Origin: Crocodylus rhombifer | Taxonomy: Eukaryota > Chordata > Crocodylia > Crocodylidae | DNA length: 64,000 nucleotides | Assembly (NCBI GenBank): GCA_038503035.1 | Contig: JAVSML010024326.1 | Location: 496,001-560,000, forward strand | Direction of reading: 5' to 3' | In this document: in pieces, positions 1-12,421 of the stretch | Numbering within the stretch: position 1 is the stretch's first letter | Layout of the letters: each line of letters opens with the position of its first letter | Notes under the pieces: model-generated | Told to the model about the DNA's origin: nothing | The model's database searches: none | What the model saw: only the letters and a program-made list of their open reading frames with translations | Position numbers and translations under genes: made by a program

Positions 1-3000
1 CATATAAATTTCTCGCTAGGGAGAGTCCTGATTTGATAATATTGTGTGGCAGTTGTTTTTCATCCTTTTCTCAGAATTTGCTACTTGCTGAGATTGTTCC
101 AGTTCATGTCTACATTGTACACTGAAAACAAAACATAGGTTTGGACTCAGTGAAACATCCATGTCTTTTGACTGAATTTTAAATAATCATATATGACATT
201 TATATGGTTGTGCTGTAACACAGGGACATACAAGGTTATATAAAATGTAGAAAGCCAAACATCTCAGAACCTATCTTGAATGCTCACTATTAAAAGAGCA
301 TCCCTTTAGCCTGATGACTGATACTGCAATATGACCTTCTTGAACAAGAGGTCATTGCATAGATTTGGCCAGATAGAGGAGGACAGTGGAAAAAATGCCC
401 TTATTGTAACAGAATTCATTTTGGAAAGACAAGATCAGTTGTTGCAATGGCTAAAGTAAACAAAAAATAAAGCAACAAAATCTTATGTCACTGAAATGTT
501 GTAATAGTGTCAGATGATGTGTGCTGCTTTTATGTTATATTATGTAAAAAGCCAAACTGCTGTAAAGCAGAGCTGCATGCAAAGCAGCTGTTATTATAGC
601 TGAGTTCTTGTCTGATGATTAAAAATCAAATTTGGTGCATTCACTTAGTAAAAAATCATAATTATTAAAGTATTCTTTTCTGCTAACTCTAAAGCATTAG
701 GATAAACTCCAGGGAGAAAAAAATATAAGATTAACTAGCAATTTTCATACTGGTTTTCCATTTTTGTATTGGTTTCTAAATGAAAATCAAATTAAACACG
801 AAATAGGTTGTTGGTATTCATGAAATGCTGATGGCTTTTCAGTACTTTTCCATTTTTTTAGTCTACAGGAAATCATCGTGAAACATGAAAATTCTTCAAG
901 ACATTGTTAGTGGTTCACTTTTATCGTAAAATTGAGCCATGCTTTAGAGAGAGAAATTTTTCAGATATAATTATAAGGTAAGATGAGGGACCAGATAAAC
1001 CACCTTCTGAAGTGAACAAAAGTCTGACATCGATCAGGCAAATTTATTTTAGAAATGCAAATATGATTTGATCTCTGTCTATGTGTGGTTATAAATCATT
1101 AAACAATGTCACTGTCCCTCCAAATTCATGAATACAAAGTATTTGGACTATGCAGAATTATACATTGTAGTATGAACAATGGGATGTTTTGAATTTCACA
1201 GCATCTGTTATTTCACAGGGGAAAAATGGGGTTGTGCACACTTAATTTCCTAATATTTGAACAATTATTTAACAGAGGCAAGCACACAAGCTCATGAAAA
1301 TGACCACGTTTGCCATGACTGATTTCTGGTCTGCAAACCAGGGACACAATAGTGCTGTCATTTGCACTGACAGTAGCTGTTGTAACTACATTAGCTTTAG
1401 TAATGGGATTTTTAAGTGAATTTGGGATTTTTCCCAGGGTGACAGGCTCAGCATATTCAGACAATTTAAATTTAATTTTCTTTATGTTGCTGCTGTCATC
1501 AGCTTAAACATGAGAAACAATGATCAGGAAGCTTCTTTCCTATTGGATAATTGTCAATGTTGCAAGACAAAATCCATGAAGTTTAATCTTATTTGGAAGT
1601 CCAGAAGGTGTAGAAGATATTAAGTTCAGGTGAAAGGCAAATGTACTGTACCAGCCAACCTACTTTCAGTATATACTTCAACATCTATAAATGGGAGACT
1701 TGACTTTCTCATATAACAACTCAGATGTACAGCTGATACTCATGCATGCATCGGATAAACAAACTGAAACCATACCATACTTTGATGTGACTCCCAAATT
1801 CCATGTTTTCAGGCACTGAATTACTTCTGAAAAAAGAGTTTCCATTCTTGGACAACAAATTCAAAGGACATCAGGATATTTCTTTCATTTCTTTTTTATT
1901 AATAAAAATTAGACATTTATTTACGTACTTGAAATTTGCAACTATTGTTAATTAAACTTAACCCTGATATATTTTTTTTATTTTAAAAAAGTAATTAAAA
2001 TAGATGGATATATTCATAAAAGTTTAAATATTTCATAATCAAACTTGTGATTTTAACTTTTAAATTAAGCTCAATATTTTCCATTAAGAGTGATTACAAA
2101 TAACACTAAATCTCGTTAAACTTTTACTTTTATTTCTTTTGAAAAGAAAAGAAGGAAGGAATATTGCTTTAAAAAAAAGTAAGGAACAATTTAAATTAAA
2201 AAGATATGTAATAGAAAATGTAAAGATTTAAATTACATTTATTAATTTAATATTAATATTGAAATCTCTCTCCATAAAATCATGTGACAAAACTAAAACA
2301 GTAAAAATAGTGTGGTAGAGAAACTCCCTTTCTGGTTTACATTTTCAATCACATGCAAAAATACAGTTCAGAATGAAGCTTCCTAAGCAAATGACATTAT
2401 AAAAGTAAGCATACTTTTCCAGATGCATCCATCTTTCTTTTAGTAGATTTGTAGGCAGAAAACAGAAGTATAATATTTTTTGTATCATAATGGCAGATTC
2501 TTCATACCTTGTACAAATAAAATTTCCATAAACTTTTACCTCTCTGCTTAAGTAAAATGGAGAGAACTGAGCCCAAGATACAAACCTTTACGCAAAAATG
2601 TTTATTTTGCATTTATGTTACTTAGAAATAAATCACTTTGTGTTGTCACAGATTCATAATATTTCTACAGGGATTTACGTTACTTTAGAACTCAGACTTG
2701 ATCCTTTGTGAATAATAGATGCATGTCATTTTCCTTGCAAAAGAATTCTAGGACTGCGAATTAGCTAGCTTGATTTTTCTAATTGAAGTGGAGTATGGAC
2801 TCAGTCTAACTCATCTTCTGTCAACCAGGGAATAATAGTGTGATGCAGGGGAATGGTTGCCTCCTAATAAGTCTTTTAAGCTTCTAAGTACAAAAGTCCT
2901 ATTTTTCCACTGTGTAATTTGACTTACTTTTCTAATGTTGCTGGTATAGTCAAGAGTCTAGCTTTGGCTGTTTTATAACTATTTTGAAATTAAAAACCCA

Positions 3001-3704
3001 GTCTTTACTTTTGGTCTTCAGCAAGGGGGCACTGTTTGGTTTGTTTTTCTTTTTTCTGAATATCATTAAAAGCCAATGAAAGCACAGGGAGGCATATTTG
3101 CACAAAGCCTTGTTCTTGTACTGAATATCTACACAGATATTACTGAAACTGTTCAGCACCTTTGTACCATCATGGAAGCATAAATATTATAAACACCAGC
3201 AAGGGGTAGATAGGATCAGATTTTAGTAATCCAAATTATTTAAATATTACCAGTTGGCCAACGGGATTCTTTTGATTACTGCATAATTGAAGAATAAGAT
3301 TAGCTAACCTCCAGGAACAGTGTATTACACTGGGAGGTGGATGTCACGTTTCAAAGTATTTCTGTTCTGTAAGATCTCAGATATTGTGTTTTATGCACTT
3401 AATATGTTCCTGTTTTTTAAAAGAGAGGAAAAGATTAAGATACTTTTAATATTCTATCTAGTATGAATTCACGATTAATAATGCTTAATTTATGTAAAAT
3501 ATCAAGCAACTATTAATTAACCTGTCTTCATTTAAAATAATTATCAAAATGCCCAAACTAGAACACCTAACATTTTAAATATGCTTCATAACAAGTTATA
3601 AATAAATGCTTTCACTGGGACACAGCCCACATTTCTTGCGGCTTAAATATGTCAAGTGCATAGGATTGTGTAGAATAGGCTGTGCTGAGCCAGGAGCCAT
3701 TCTG
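1..3704. other. AT-rich non-coding stretch
   Basis: This stretch holds strongly AT-rich unique-looking DNA with A/T runs, such as the block around 1960-2260. I see no repeat termini, CR1 motifs or RNA gene signatures. The only open frame of note is on the minus strand near 1213-1500 and is listed separately. The rest is best read as intergenic or intronic background. Confidence 0.6.
1213..1500 (-). other. Exon-like open frame, unidentified
   Basis: On the minus strand about 95 codons are open, ending at a TGA at 1213-1215. The frame has no ATG near its start. Upstream on the same strand lies a pyrimidine-leaning stretch ending in 'gatgacag', which could be a splice acceptor near 1500. The amino acid mix is balanced (for example KLSEYAEPVTLGKIPNSLKN) and not low complexity, unlike most frames in the window. 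I do not recognise the protein and see no clear donor site. It could be a last exon, an exon fossil or chance; the AT-rich background makes a chance frame of this length possible. Confidence 0.2.
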
Positions 3705-3714
3705 GGTAACTGTT
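3705..3714. repeat. Target site duplication, left copy (family A copy 1)
   Basis: The 10 bases 'ggtaactgtt' here recur at 4737-4746, flanking the fold-back element between them. hAT transposases duplicate 8 bp. The extra matching bases may be chance similarity with the element's own first bases, so the true duplication is probably 8 bp within this match. Confidence 0.7.
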
Positions 3715-4736
3715 AGACTTGTGTGAAGTGGCTAGTATTTGCTTCAATTTTGGATTCGGAGGACAGTGATTCAATTCGATGATTTGAATCGCTGACCTGA
3801 ATCGATTTTTTTTGGGCTAAATCTGATTTGGAGATTTGGCCACTGCTGAATCTCTGAATTGGCTCCATCCTCTCCTGCTCTCAATGGCTACCCCTCCCAC
3901 TCTCCCAGCTCCTGGCTCTTAAAAAAACAAAAACAAAAACCCCACACTCACTTGCTCACTGGCTGCAGCCAGGCAGGGGGACAATTCCCCGCTGCCCCAT
4001 GCCATGTGGGGGGCTCTGCCATGAGGCCCCCATCCCCTGCCTGCTGTCCCAGCCCTGCCATGTATTTTCTGCCCACCCCAGCTCCCGGCCCTTTTAAAAA
4101 AAAAATCCCCATCTCTCACTGGCTGCTGCTAGGTGACGGGGTGATTCTCCACTGCCCTGCGCTGTGTGGAGAGCTCTGCCAGAAGCCCCAAGGCTACTAC
4201 AACAGCTGATGAGTTGGGGCTTTTTTTTTTTTTTTAAGGGCCGGGAGCTGGGGTAGGCAGGGTAGCCATGAAGGGGGTGGGGGGCTGGGACAGTGGGTGG
4301 GGTCAGTGGGATTGTGGTAGAGTCCCCCATATGGTGTGGGGCAGTGGGGATTGACCCCTACCAGGTGGCAGCAGCCAGTGATTAGGGGTTTTTTTTAAAC
4401 AGCTGGGAGCTTGGGTGGGCAGGGCTTGGAGATCGGGCAGGTGTCGGAGGCACTAGGGGGCTGGGGGAGCAGGCAGGGAACAGGGCCTGGCAGGGGTCCC
4501 CCCATGGTCCCTTCCCACCTCCTCCAGCCTTCCTGCCCCCTACTTACCAACATGGAGTCCAGGTCCAACTCCATGCTGCAGTGAGAAGGGACTGCCCCAA
4601 TCGCTGAAGCTCTCCAAATCTTTTCCAAATCAACTTTGGAGAGCTTTGAATAGATTTGGACCTTCGGAGATTTGGCCACCGAATCAGGCCAAATAGTCTC
4701 TGAATCAAACCAGCGCCTGAAGCTTCACACAACCCT
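3715..4736. mobile_element. Family A fold-back DNA transposon, copy 1 (hAT-like, non-autonomous)
   Basis: The left end 'agacttgtgtgaag' is the inverted match of the right end 'cttcacacaaccct', and a 10-bp direct repeat flanks both. Just inside each end are diverged arms rich in 'gattcggatttgg' and 'gatttggccacc' words. The interior is GC-rich and itself roughly palindromic: 3870-4200 reads as the inverted complement of 4210-4500, with poly-A/poly-T runs at matching places (3919, 4095, 4218, 4389). No transposase frame is present; the short open frames are low complexity. It resembles copy 7 (59445-60478) in length and interior. Superfamily hAT is inferred from the 8-bp-class duplication and the end sequence; P-like elements also make 8-bp duplications and are not excluded. 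Confidence 0.75.
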
Positions 4737-4746
4737 GGTAACTGTT

Positions 4747-5640
4747 ACTATGTTTCTTTTTCCAAATGCAGTTTACTCCCCTTTTGTGTGTCCTGCCAGC
4801 TAAAATAACTGCTGGTTCCTGGAGAGAAAAACAGCAAGGCTGAATTGTCACCTACTCCCTCCCCATTTTGTGTGTTTTATCCTCTGCTCCTTCCTAATGG
4901 GTTAAAAAAATAAAAAAATAAAAAACGAAGAACATTCAGGAAGGTAGAGACCAGAATGTTCTTATGTAATCCATGTAACAGTCAAGCAACATGTAACCCA
5001 AGGTGGGGCCAATTAAATGGTCACTGAATAGCTGGATTCCACAACTGTGTCAGGGAAAACCATGGTAACTGCTCTCAGATACTTAGCCCCTCATTTGGCA
5101 TTTGGGCAATGTGCATGCATTTTCTTTTCATCTGCTGTTTGGTTGGTCTTCCTGTTCTTGTTGCTTGGTGCTGGCTTCCTGAGTCGTCTTGTTCCTAACA
5201 CTTGACTGTTTCCCTAATTCCTGCTTCTGGCCCTCACCTTTAGCTTACCTCCAGGCTCTGAATGGATCCTGGCTGTTACAGGTGTTTCTGCGGCAGGTTT
5301 GAGTGTTATGTCAGGACTGACTGTGTAGGTCTGCTAAGAGGTTAGACAGTGGATTTGTATAGGATGTTTTTGACAGGGATGATCCTGCCTTAGGGAGAGG
5401 GTTTGACTAGATTACTTGGGGTGGCCCTTACTGGTACAACTTATCTATGATCTTGGCCGGCCTTCTGGTCCCAGAACTTCACATGAAACTAGGAGAGCAG
5501 TAGGGGCCTCATTTCTGATGAGGCAGGAAATTCAATGCTATTTATCCATTTTTCCAGTGAATTTTAAATGTATGATAGAACAGAGTAGGGTCTATGGAAT
5601 GCCTTGGCTGACGATGAGAGCTTCTTGTTGGAAAACAGGA
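4747..5640. other. Non-coding, no feature recognised
   Basis: Mixed-composition DNA with one A-rich simple tract (4904-4926). No CR1 motif, inverted-repeat termini or tRNA-like box seen. Short open frames here have no recognisable domain. Confidence 0.5.
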
Positions 5641-5644
5641 GATG

Positions 5645-5720
5645 TAGGATCAAAACCCCTCTTGGTGAAGTAGGGCTAGAACCTAGGTCTCCTTCTGCCT
5701 GGGCAAGTGTGTAATCTGGG
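5645..5720 (-). repeat. tRNA-derived SINE-like remnant
   Basis: Read on the minus strand, the segment contains 'aggttctagccc', a fair match to the Pol III B box GGTTCRANNCC, preceded by a tRNA-like stem region. The same arrangement recurs on the minus strand at about 31700-31760, 60775-60830 and 61240-61300. I infer an old tRNA-related SINE family, but no A-rich or LINE-like tail is clear here. Confidence 0.35.
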
Positions 5721-5734
5721 TGCCTATATATGTG

Positions 5735-5960
5735 TGTGAAGGCTGCTCCAACACACCGGAACTCCAGACTCAATTAATTGAGTCTGCTGGAGTGTGAGAA
5801 TTGCCATACTCCAGCACCCTCCTGTATATCCCCTTTAGTTCAAGTGCTCCTGCTGCTGTTTTTAAACACAGAGGTGCTGATGCATGAGATGTGGTGGGGC
5901 TTTAATTAGAGTAGCTCTTGGAGCTGCCTACCCCACCCCCAGGGCATATGCAAAATGTCC
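5735..5960. repeat. Fold-back repeat with 22-bp perfect palindrome
   Basis: Positions 5765-5786 form a perfect 22-bp palindrome centred on 'caattaattg'. Related sequence occurs in inverted order near 32510-32770, sharing a similar imperfect centre ('gatttaatc'), the flanking 'tctgc' and the 'agagctgctctaactaaag' versus 'attagagtagctcttggagc' pair. This suggests two copies of a small fold-back DNA element. Ends and target duplication could not be fixed. Confidence 0.4.
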
Positions 5961-8900
5961 CTTGAGACTACTAAGTCAAAAGGTGGGATGGCTGCTGCTT
6001 CCTTCTTCTGGTTCCATTCAGCAGGTACACATGCAGGTGATTTTTCTGTTTTTTCACAGAGGGAAAGAAAATTGCAAACTGTTTAAGTGTCAAAAGCTAT
6101 AGTTACACAACTATGTAGGTGCCATGTAGGCATACCAAATGTCTACATATCAAGTGCCTATTGTCTCCTTATTTAAGGGCCAAATATACCAGTGATATAG
6201 CCATAAGTTCTTAAGGACAAGTTTTGTCTAAATTTTCATACTGTAACTGGACAAATGTTAGTCTATTGGTTTAATTAGCCATTTTTATGAGTAGGGAATT
6301 CTGAATTCCCTTCTGAATTTCAGGGACATTCGGGAGCTTCACAATTTGAAGACACTGTAACTTTAGACAGCTAATATTCTCAGGTGATAGGTAGCCTCAC
6401 AGAAGTATCGCAGAAAGGGTGCTTGCAATTAAATGGTTGCCACATATTTCTAGCACTTGAACATTTAATACCAGACTTGTTGAAACTGGGGGCTTAGCAA
6501 ACTAACACTAGATTCCTGACTATTACCTGAAGGACCAAATAACAAAACTGTGGGCAGAAACTGTACATGTGAGAATGGAGGCTCTTATGTTGTAGTTAAA
6601 CAAAATTAGCTCATAAATAAATACTGTGAATATTCTATTAGATTTCTTCAGTGTTAAGCAAGTGTACTTAATGATGTTGAGTAAAAACATTCATATTGTC
6701 ATCTGTAGCATTCAAATTTTAAATTTATTTCTAGCCCTTGAATTCAGGGAACTTTCTAAATGACCTCAGCCTAGTACTGTGTTCCCAAATTTGCAGCCAG
6801 CCAACCTGAAACAATAGGCAGATGTGACCTGCCTGAAGCCCAAATTATGACTACAATTTGAGCAGCTGAGTTGTGTCCTTAGGAACCCAGCTGTAGATGT
6901 GAGGGGAAAGAGTGGTTTTTCACAACAATGGGCCCCTATTTAGTGGCTCTGCAAGCAGACCTACATACAAGCCTGTAGAGTTTCTGAATCTTCTGCACTG
7001 GAGTCCCATATAGTTTTTCTTCTCTCGTGCAGCGGCTCCTTCTCCTACAAATACTTCTCCAGTCCTATGGAAGGGAGCAGGTGGATTCATCTGAATGTGG
7101 TGTCAACTCTAAGGATTGACATGCTGGCCTTATACTGATACTAAAAACAGGTACAGCTGAACTGGTGCTGAAAATGACACGTGTAAAACAAATTGTGTGG
7201 ACAGCTTGTGTTTAGAACTGTTTCAGTTTAACCATGGGTTCTGAAATGGTGCTGAATATAGTTCACGTTAAATGTGGCCATGGTTCTACTGTATTTAACA
7301 CAAATTCGGTAACATTTTTTTGGTCAGCATTAGGTAAATTTCCGAGTGTAGACAGGAGTTCTATGAGGAGTTTGTGATTTTGTTGTTTGTTTGTTTTAAG
7401 AGCACTCCAAACAACAGGCTTTGAAGCATTATTCCACCTGCTGACACTTAACCCAGAACCTACTGTATACTTTAAGCACTGGGATAAATCATCTAGCTAG
7501 CAACTTTTACTCCTTGATTTGTCAAGGGCTGTTTTAATAAACTAGGTTATTTATTTTCTGCCTGAAATTCCTTGCTTGGTGGCTAAGGGAAACTTTGTAA
7601 TAAGCTGTACAGAGCATAATGAGGTTCTTATAATGCTTTGATGTGGAAATGCTTAAGTACAAAAAAGGATATGGGCAATTACTGATAGTGAAAGCTGTTC
7701 CAGAGTATCCTGGGATAGTTTATATCAACCAAGTTCAGCTTATGCTGGAGAGAGTATAAATTTGATTATAACACGCTGAAACTCCTCTAATCTAACGGAT
7801 AAAAGACAAAGGTAACATCTAAATATTTTTTTCTTTATTCTGCTAATACTTTGGCACTTTTACTTCAGTTATTTTTCATAAACATACATCTGGTACCTAC
7901 AGTGATGAAAAATTAATTTTTCAGTGTAATAGGTTGGCAAAAAAATTCTGGCTTTCCTATAATTAATACTACAGCTATTCTTCACCATTAGATATGCTGA
8001 AACAATGATTCATCTTTGGAACTGAAGGTCTGTGATGAACTGTCGCTACATTTGTGTGTCTTAATTAAGATTGTTATATAAGAATTACTGCCCCCTAGTT
8101 GACTGAATTTAATTTCCCATGCCACCTTTACTTCTCATCCTATCTATCTGTCAGCAAGGAAGAGCTTGCTGTATCTTATGCTTTTCTACTTGCATCTGTA
8201 CTTGAAGCTTAGCACCAACCAGCTCTGAGTGATGGTTTGGACACCAGAGATTCTAAAAGCCTGTAATAGCCATAATAATAGACTTGGTTGAAGGATACTG
8301 GTTGCCTTGGTAACCATGCATGTGCCACACAAGATAATATAACTGCTGTACTGAAGAGATCTGTACTGCATATTGATTGGAAGCATTTTTGAGGATTCTT
8401 AAAAATGTGTTTTGCAATGCTTTTTCCACCTAAGAAGTATGAGCAGCACATTAATTGGGCTGCATTAAAAATTAAGATGCCGTGACAGTTTTTTCAGAAC
8501 CATTCTTGGGAGGGAGGAGAGTGGAAGAAGTGTACATTTGTACAGTGGTAATTAATACCATGCATATTCATAGGCTTACTATGGCTTTTCTTTGAGTTTT
8601 TTTAATAATGTGGTTGATATTAAAACATATCCTGTAGGTCTCTTTTTTGAAGGAATAGTGTGCAAATACAATACGCATGAAATCTAAGAATTAAGACTAC
8701 TTGTTAAAATAACACACATCCTGAGTGACCACGTTTAGGGGAACAACATGGTCTTATATGGCATTTAAAGGGTGCTCAGGCCTCAGTATTAGTATAAATT
8801 TCACCAGTTCTAAACGGATGTCATGCATGGTTTCCTTCATGGACCTAGACTTGTTTTGGTACCAGACCTTCAGACTGTACTTGTTAACTCCCACAATCAG

Positions 8901-9360
8901 AATCTGGCCAAGGTTTCCAATGATGAATAGACAAAAAATTATAAGCCTAAATACCAAGCCACCGGGAAATCACTGCTATAGGCACACCTTGCCTTTTGAT
9001 CCTGCACCACTGAAGCCATAGGAGCTTTACTGTTGTCTTCTGTAAGTGCAGGATCTGATGCATATTCAAAAAGCAACTTGTCATACAAATGTTTTCCATG
9101 CTACCATCAGTCCCCAGTGTTCCCCATCTATCCTCCATGTTTCCACCTAATCTGATAGAAACTGGCCTATTATGAGATTCACAGCTATGAAAAATGACCG
9201 TAAGCATCATTCACAATAGGGTTTTGTGCTACCCAAGAAAACCAGGCAGATAATGTGATGCTGGACAAAGGGGTTCAGCCAGAACGTTAAATCAGTCAAT
9301 ACATCCTACAGAATCTAACTTGAAATTTAAGTAGAATTCCAAGGGAAAGATGGTAAACAT
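5961..9360. other. Non-coding, mostly unique-looking
   Basis: AT-leaning DNA with scattered short tracts (TTTG repeat near 7386-7398). No transposon termini or RT motifs recognised. Open frames on both strands at 8725-9210 overlap in conflicting frames. One, on the minus strand at about 8754-8965, is hydrophobic (LIIFCLFIIGNLGQILIV), but I cannot connect it to any membrane protein family. Confidence 0.45.
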
Positions 9361-9364
9361 GCAC

Positions 9365-10735
9365 TTGCTTGCTGTGGCGCACCTTTGGTGTCTGGCACTT
9401 TAAGAGCATGCAGAGGCAACCGGCAGGTATGACCCCAGCTCTGAGCATCCATTTTAACTTTCCAGCCAGCAGGGCTGGAGGCAGCAGTCTGTTGCCTGGC
9501 ACCAAGAAAACATCTCCTGGTGGAGCTGCTGCTCTGGTAACACTAGGAGGAAAGGGCAGGAGCTTAGGGAGATGGCATGGGAGCCTCCAGGAAATGCCAG
9601 GCCAGTTACGTCCGGGGTGAAATGTGAGGAGGGGCTCCTTAACCCCAAACCCAACTTCAGGTGGGTTATTTATCATCAGTGGCAGTAGAGAGCCAGGCAC
9701 ACCCTGGTGTGGCACCTGAGCTCGTGTGGGGTGCAAGACCCTGAACAGTGGAGAATGGGGCCAGGCACAGCTGCAGCCCCCTGAGCCCATATGAGGTACA
9801 GGACCCTGGAGAGTGAGAATGATGGGCCAGGCATGCTGGTGAGTGGCACCTGAGCCTGCAGGGGTGTTTAACCCCAGACCCAAGCTTAGGGAGCAGAGTA
9901 TGTGCCTCATTGGAGGCAGGGGTATAGAGCAAGGTGCAGAGGGGCACCTAATGGCCTGCACTAGAGTAGTAGTTGGGAGGCCCTAGAGAGGGGGGGCAAG
10001 TAGAGAGGTGTAGGAGTGAGGCTCTGCAAACGCAGGGCCTGATATGAGTTCCTGTGAAGAAGGGGTGTGAAGTAGGCCCTGGTGAGCAGAGGGTAGGTCC
10101 TGCTAACACAGGGGCTGAGTTAAGTCTAGATAAGCCTTCAGGTGCCTGAGGCCACATGTGGGCCAGAGGCTAATTTGGGTGGGGCACCTGAGGAGGAGCC
10201 ACAAATAATGGGGTGAGTCGGGAGCCTCTGACTGAGAGCAGCTGCTGGTGAGAGACCCGAGTCAGTCCAGTGTTCTGCAAACTGCCTGGTGCTTCCTCAG
10301 ATGAGGGCTGCGGGACAGGCTCCAGAGGCTGAGCGTTTGCTGGGTGGGGAGTGCAGGGAAACAAGCCCAAGGACCCTCCAGGTGAGGGCATAATGGGCAA
10401 TAAGAGAGAGACCATGTAAGAGGTGGTGGAGTGAGAGAGGCTTCAGTGAGAAGGAGGCAGTATGAGTGTGGCCCATATAGGGCAGAACTTGAGATGCCTA
10501 ACAATGTGCTGAGCTGGGCCTGGTCTCAGGGCAGAGCAGAGCTGTTAGGAACATCTGCAGGGCTTGGGGTGTGTACAGGGGTGGTTGGAGCTGCATACAT
10601 AGGCCCAGAACAGGTCATGAAAAGGGCAGCCTCCCGCCTAATTAAGACCCTAATTATGTAACAACAAAGTGAGGCAGGAGGCGTGCCCCAGAGGCAGGTG
10701 GGAGACTAGCACTGTGGCTGGTTGGGAAGTTCCCA
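9365..10735. repeat. GC-rich block, unclassified (likely old transposable element)
   Basis: Base composition changes sharply from AT-rich flanks to a GC-rich, purine-biased block of about 1.4 kb that ends as abruptly. Within it phrases recur: 'ggcacctgag' at several places, 'gggccaggca', 'ggaccctgga' / 'agaccctgaa', and 'aaccccaaaccc' / 'aaccccagaccc'. This suggests an internally repeated element, perhaps part of an LTR retroelement. The long open frame on the minus strand (9296-9961) follows from few stops in GC-rich DNA; it is Pro/Ser/Leu-rich with no domain. No ends, primer-binding site or target duplication could be defined. Confidence 0.4.
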
Positions 10736-10739
10736 CCTT

Positions 10740-12060
10740 GCCACTCTTGTCTTTATCACAGATGAACCCTCATGGCCTCAATATAAGGTGCAGCCATCCC
10801 TCTTTAAAACATGTGCAAGCTTGTTTTTAGATGCTGAAAAAAACCCTCCCTTCCAGAAATTGCACACTTTCCAAGTTTTAGGTATCCAAAATGTTAAAAT
10901 AGAGTTTGTTTTTATTTATGACAACTGCCTTACATAGGGCTTCTGTTTTGTTTTGAATGTACATAATATGTCTGGTATTCCATCTGTTTGAGATGCCTTT
11001 ATGAAAAGATAGATTTGGAAATGTTTGTTAATGTCATTCTCACCTTAACAAAGATTTGCAGAGTTGTGTGACTTAATTAATCATTTCAAGCAATTTAAAA
11101 TTCAGTGCTCAAACTCGTGGCAAATTCATTTCTTCCTTAGGCAGTTATCCCTATTCTTAAATAATTCTATTGCAAACCAGGAAAGTACCAAGTTAATTTT
11201 ACTGTTAGCTCATAAAACTCAAAGAACATAGATGTGCTGCTCTAGATTTTTAAACAAGTTTTACAAAAAAAAAGTCACCAAGTGATCTTTTCTTTTTTTT
11301 TTAATGTCCATCTCTCCCCCCTCACCCCCCACCCCCGACTTTTAAAAATAACTGCTCTAGCTATTATCAGTCTGTTGGGTTTGGAACTATAATATTTGCA
11401 TGCATTTAGAATCTGTTCTCACTTGATCTTAAATATCTGGTCAGTTCCTTTTGCTTAAATCTGGCTGAAAAGACCATAAAGTAAGACTATTAACCTGGTT
11501 TTGAGCCTAATGAAAGATCTAAAAATGTTCTCACAAAGAGTTAGGGCTCATAAGAGAAATGTGGGGGCGTGATATATCCTGATAGCATCCTGTCCCCCCA
11601 GCTCTCATTTTGGAAACAAAAAGCATAGAATTATGTGATTTTTTTTTTTTGGGAGAGGGGTGGGTCCAAGCTTGGGTGCCTGGTATAGTTGTACCTCCAT
11701 TTCCACCACCCCCTGCCACACACACATGCACACTGTACTGTTTAAAGATTTTACAAAGGTTTGAAGCTTATGTAGCTTGCTATATTTAAAGAAAAGTGTG
11801 GGCTTCATAATGTTCATTACCATGGGTTTGAAGGTCATTATGCATATGTGACTACATATCCTACTAATAGGTCTAATCCTTCTTGTCTTTTGTTAAGCAG
11901 AACTTAATACTGAATTTTGAAATGGTGATGTTGACTACAGATCTGTCTAAATAAAAATTTGAGGTTCAAATGCATTCAGAATTGTACTTGTATTTGGCCA
12001 TTTGAATCAATTTCTTATTGTAAATATCACTTGAGCAGTTTTATAAAGCTTGCCTGTGAG
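10740..12060. other. Non-coding AT-rich DNA with homopolymer tracts
   Basis: Contains T and C runs near 11280-11336 ('tttttttttt', 'ccccccctcacccccc') and a T run at 11640-11650. Nothing else recognised. Confidence 0.5.
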
Positions 12061-12066
12061 AAACAC

Positions 12067-12331
12067 CCACTGGGTGGTACTACATGAGACACTTACTGTG
12101 CATTAGCCTAATAACACTGCACAGTAGCGTGGCAGTTAAAACCTATGCCAGTAGCCTACTGTGCAGTGTTATTTAGGTTAATGTGCAAAAAGTGTCATGA
12201 AAAAAACCACACGCTGGTGCTACTGCGCAGTAACTCTAGTTACTTCACATTTAGTTAGTATTTCATTAAGCAAGTACTAAATTAAATACTCATTATCTAA
12301 GACACATTAATGAAGGTGTAGACATGCCCAG
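12067..12331. mobile_element. Palindromic MITE-like element (left part; interrupted by family A copy 2)
   Basis: The left end 'actgggtggtactacatgag' and the right-hand 'gtgtagacatgcccagt' are inverted relatives (ACTGGG...TCTACA type ends). Inside, 'cactgcacagtag' (12117) and 'ctactgtgcagtg' (12158) lie as inverted copies around a short centre. A relative lies at about 61340-61530 ('ctacatgagacactaactg', 'ctgtgcagtagc'). The right end was the insertion target of the next element: the 8 bases 'atgcccag' occur at 12324-12331 and again at 15597-15604. Superfamily is uncertain. Confidence 0.45.
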
Positions 12332-12421
12332 TAGGGCTGTGCAAAGCTTTGGTTGCTGATTTGATTTGGCCCAATTTGGTGGCCGAATCCCCAAATCTGA
12401 GTAGAATCAGGAGACCCTTTA

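Noticed and set aside
5645..5720. B-box-containing text as a functional tRNA gene
   Set aside because: No complete cloverleaf, A box or terminator could be drawn; a SINE remnant is the better explanation.
8754..8965. Hydrophobic minus-strand frame as a transmembrane receptor exon
   Set aside because: One hydrophobic stretch alone is weak evidence; no motif of any receptor family is recognisable and adjacent frames do not connect cleanly.
9296..9961. A 221-codon minus-strand open frame
   Set aside because: It lies in GC-rich repeated DNA, is Pro/Leu/Ser-rich, overlaps equally open frames on the other strand and shows no domain; GC content explains the lack of stops.
12117..12230. Regularly spaced 'ctgtgcagtag' words as a CRISPR-like array
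   Set aside because: The words are few, occur in both orientations and are explained by a palindromic MITE; the DNA is eukaryotic.
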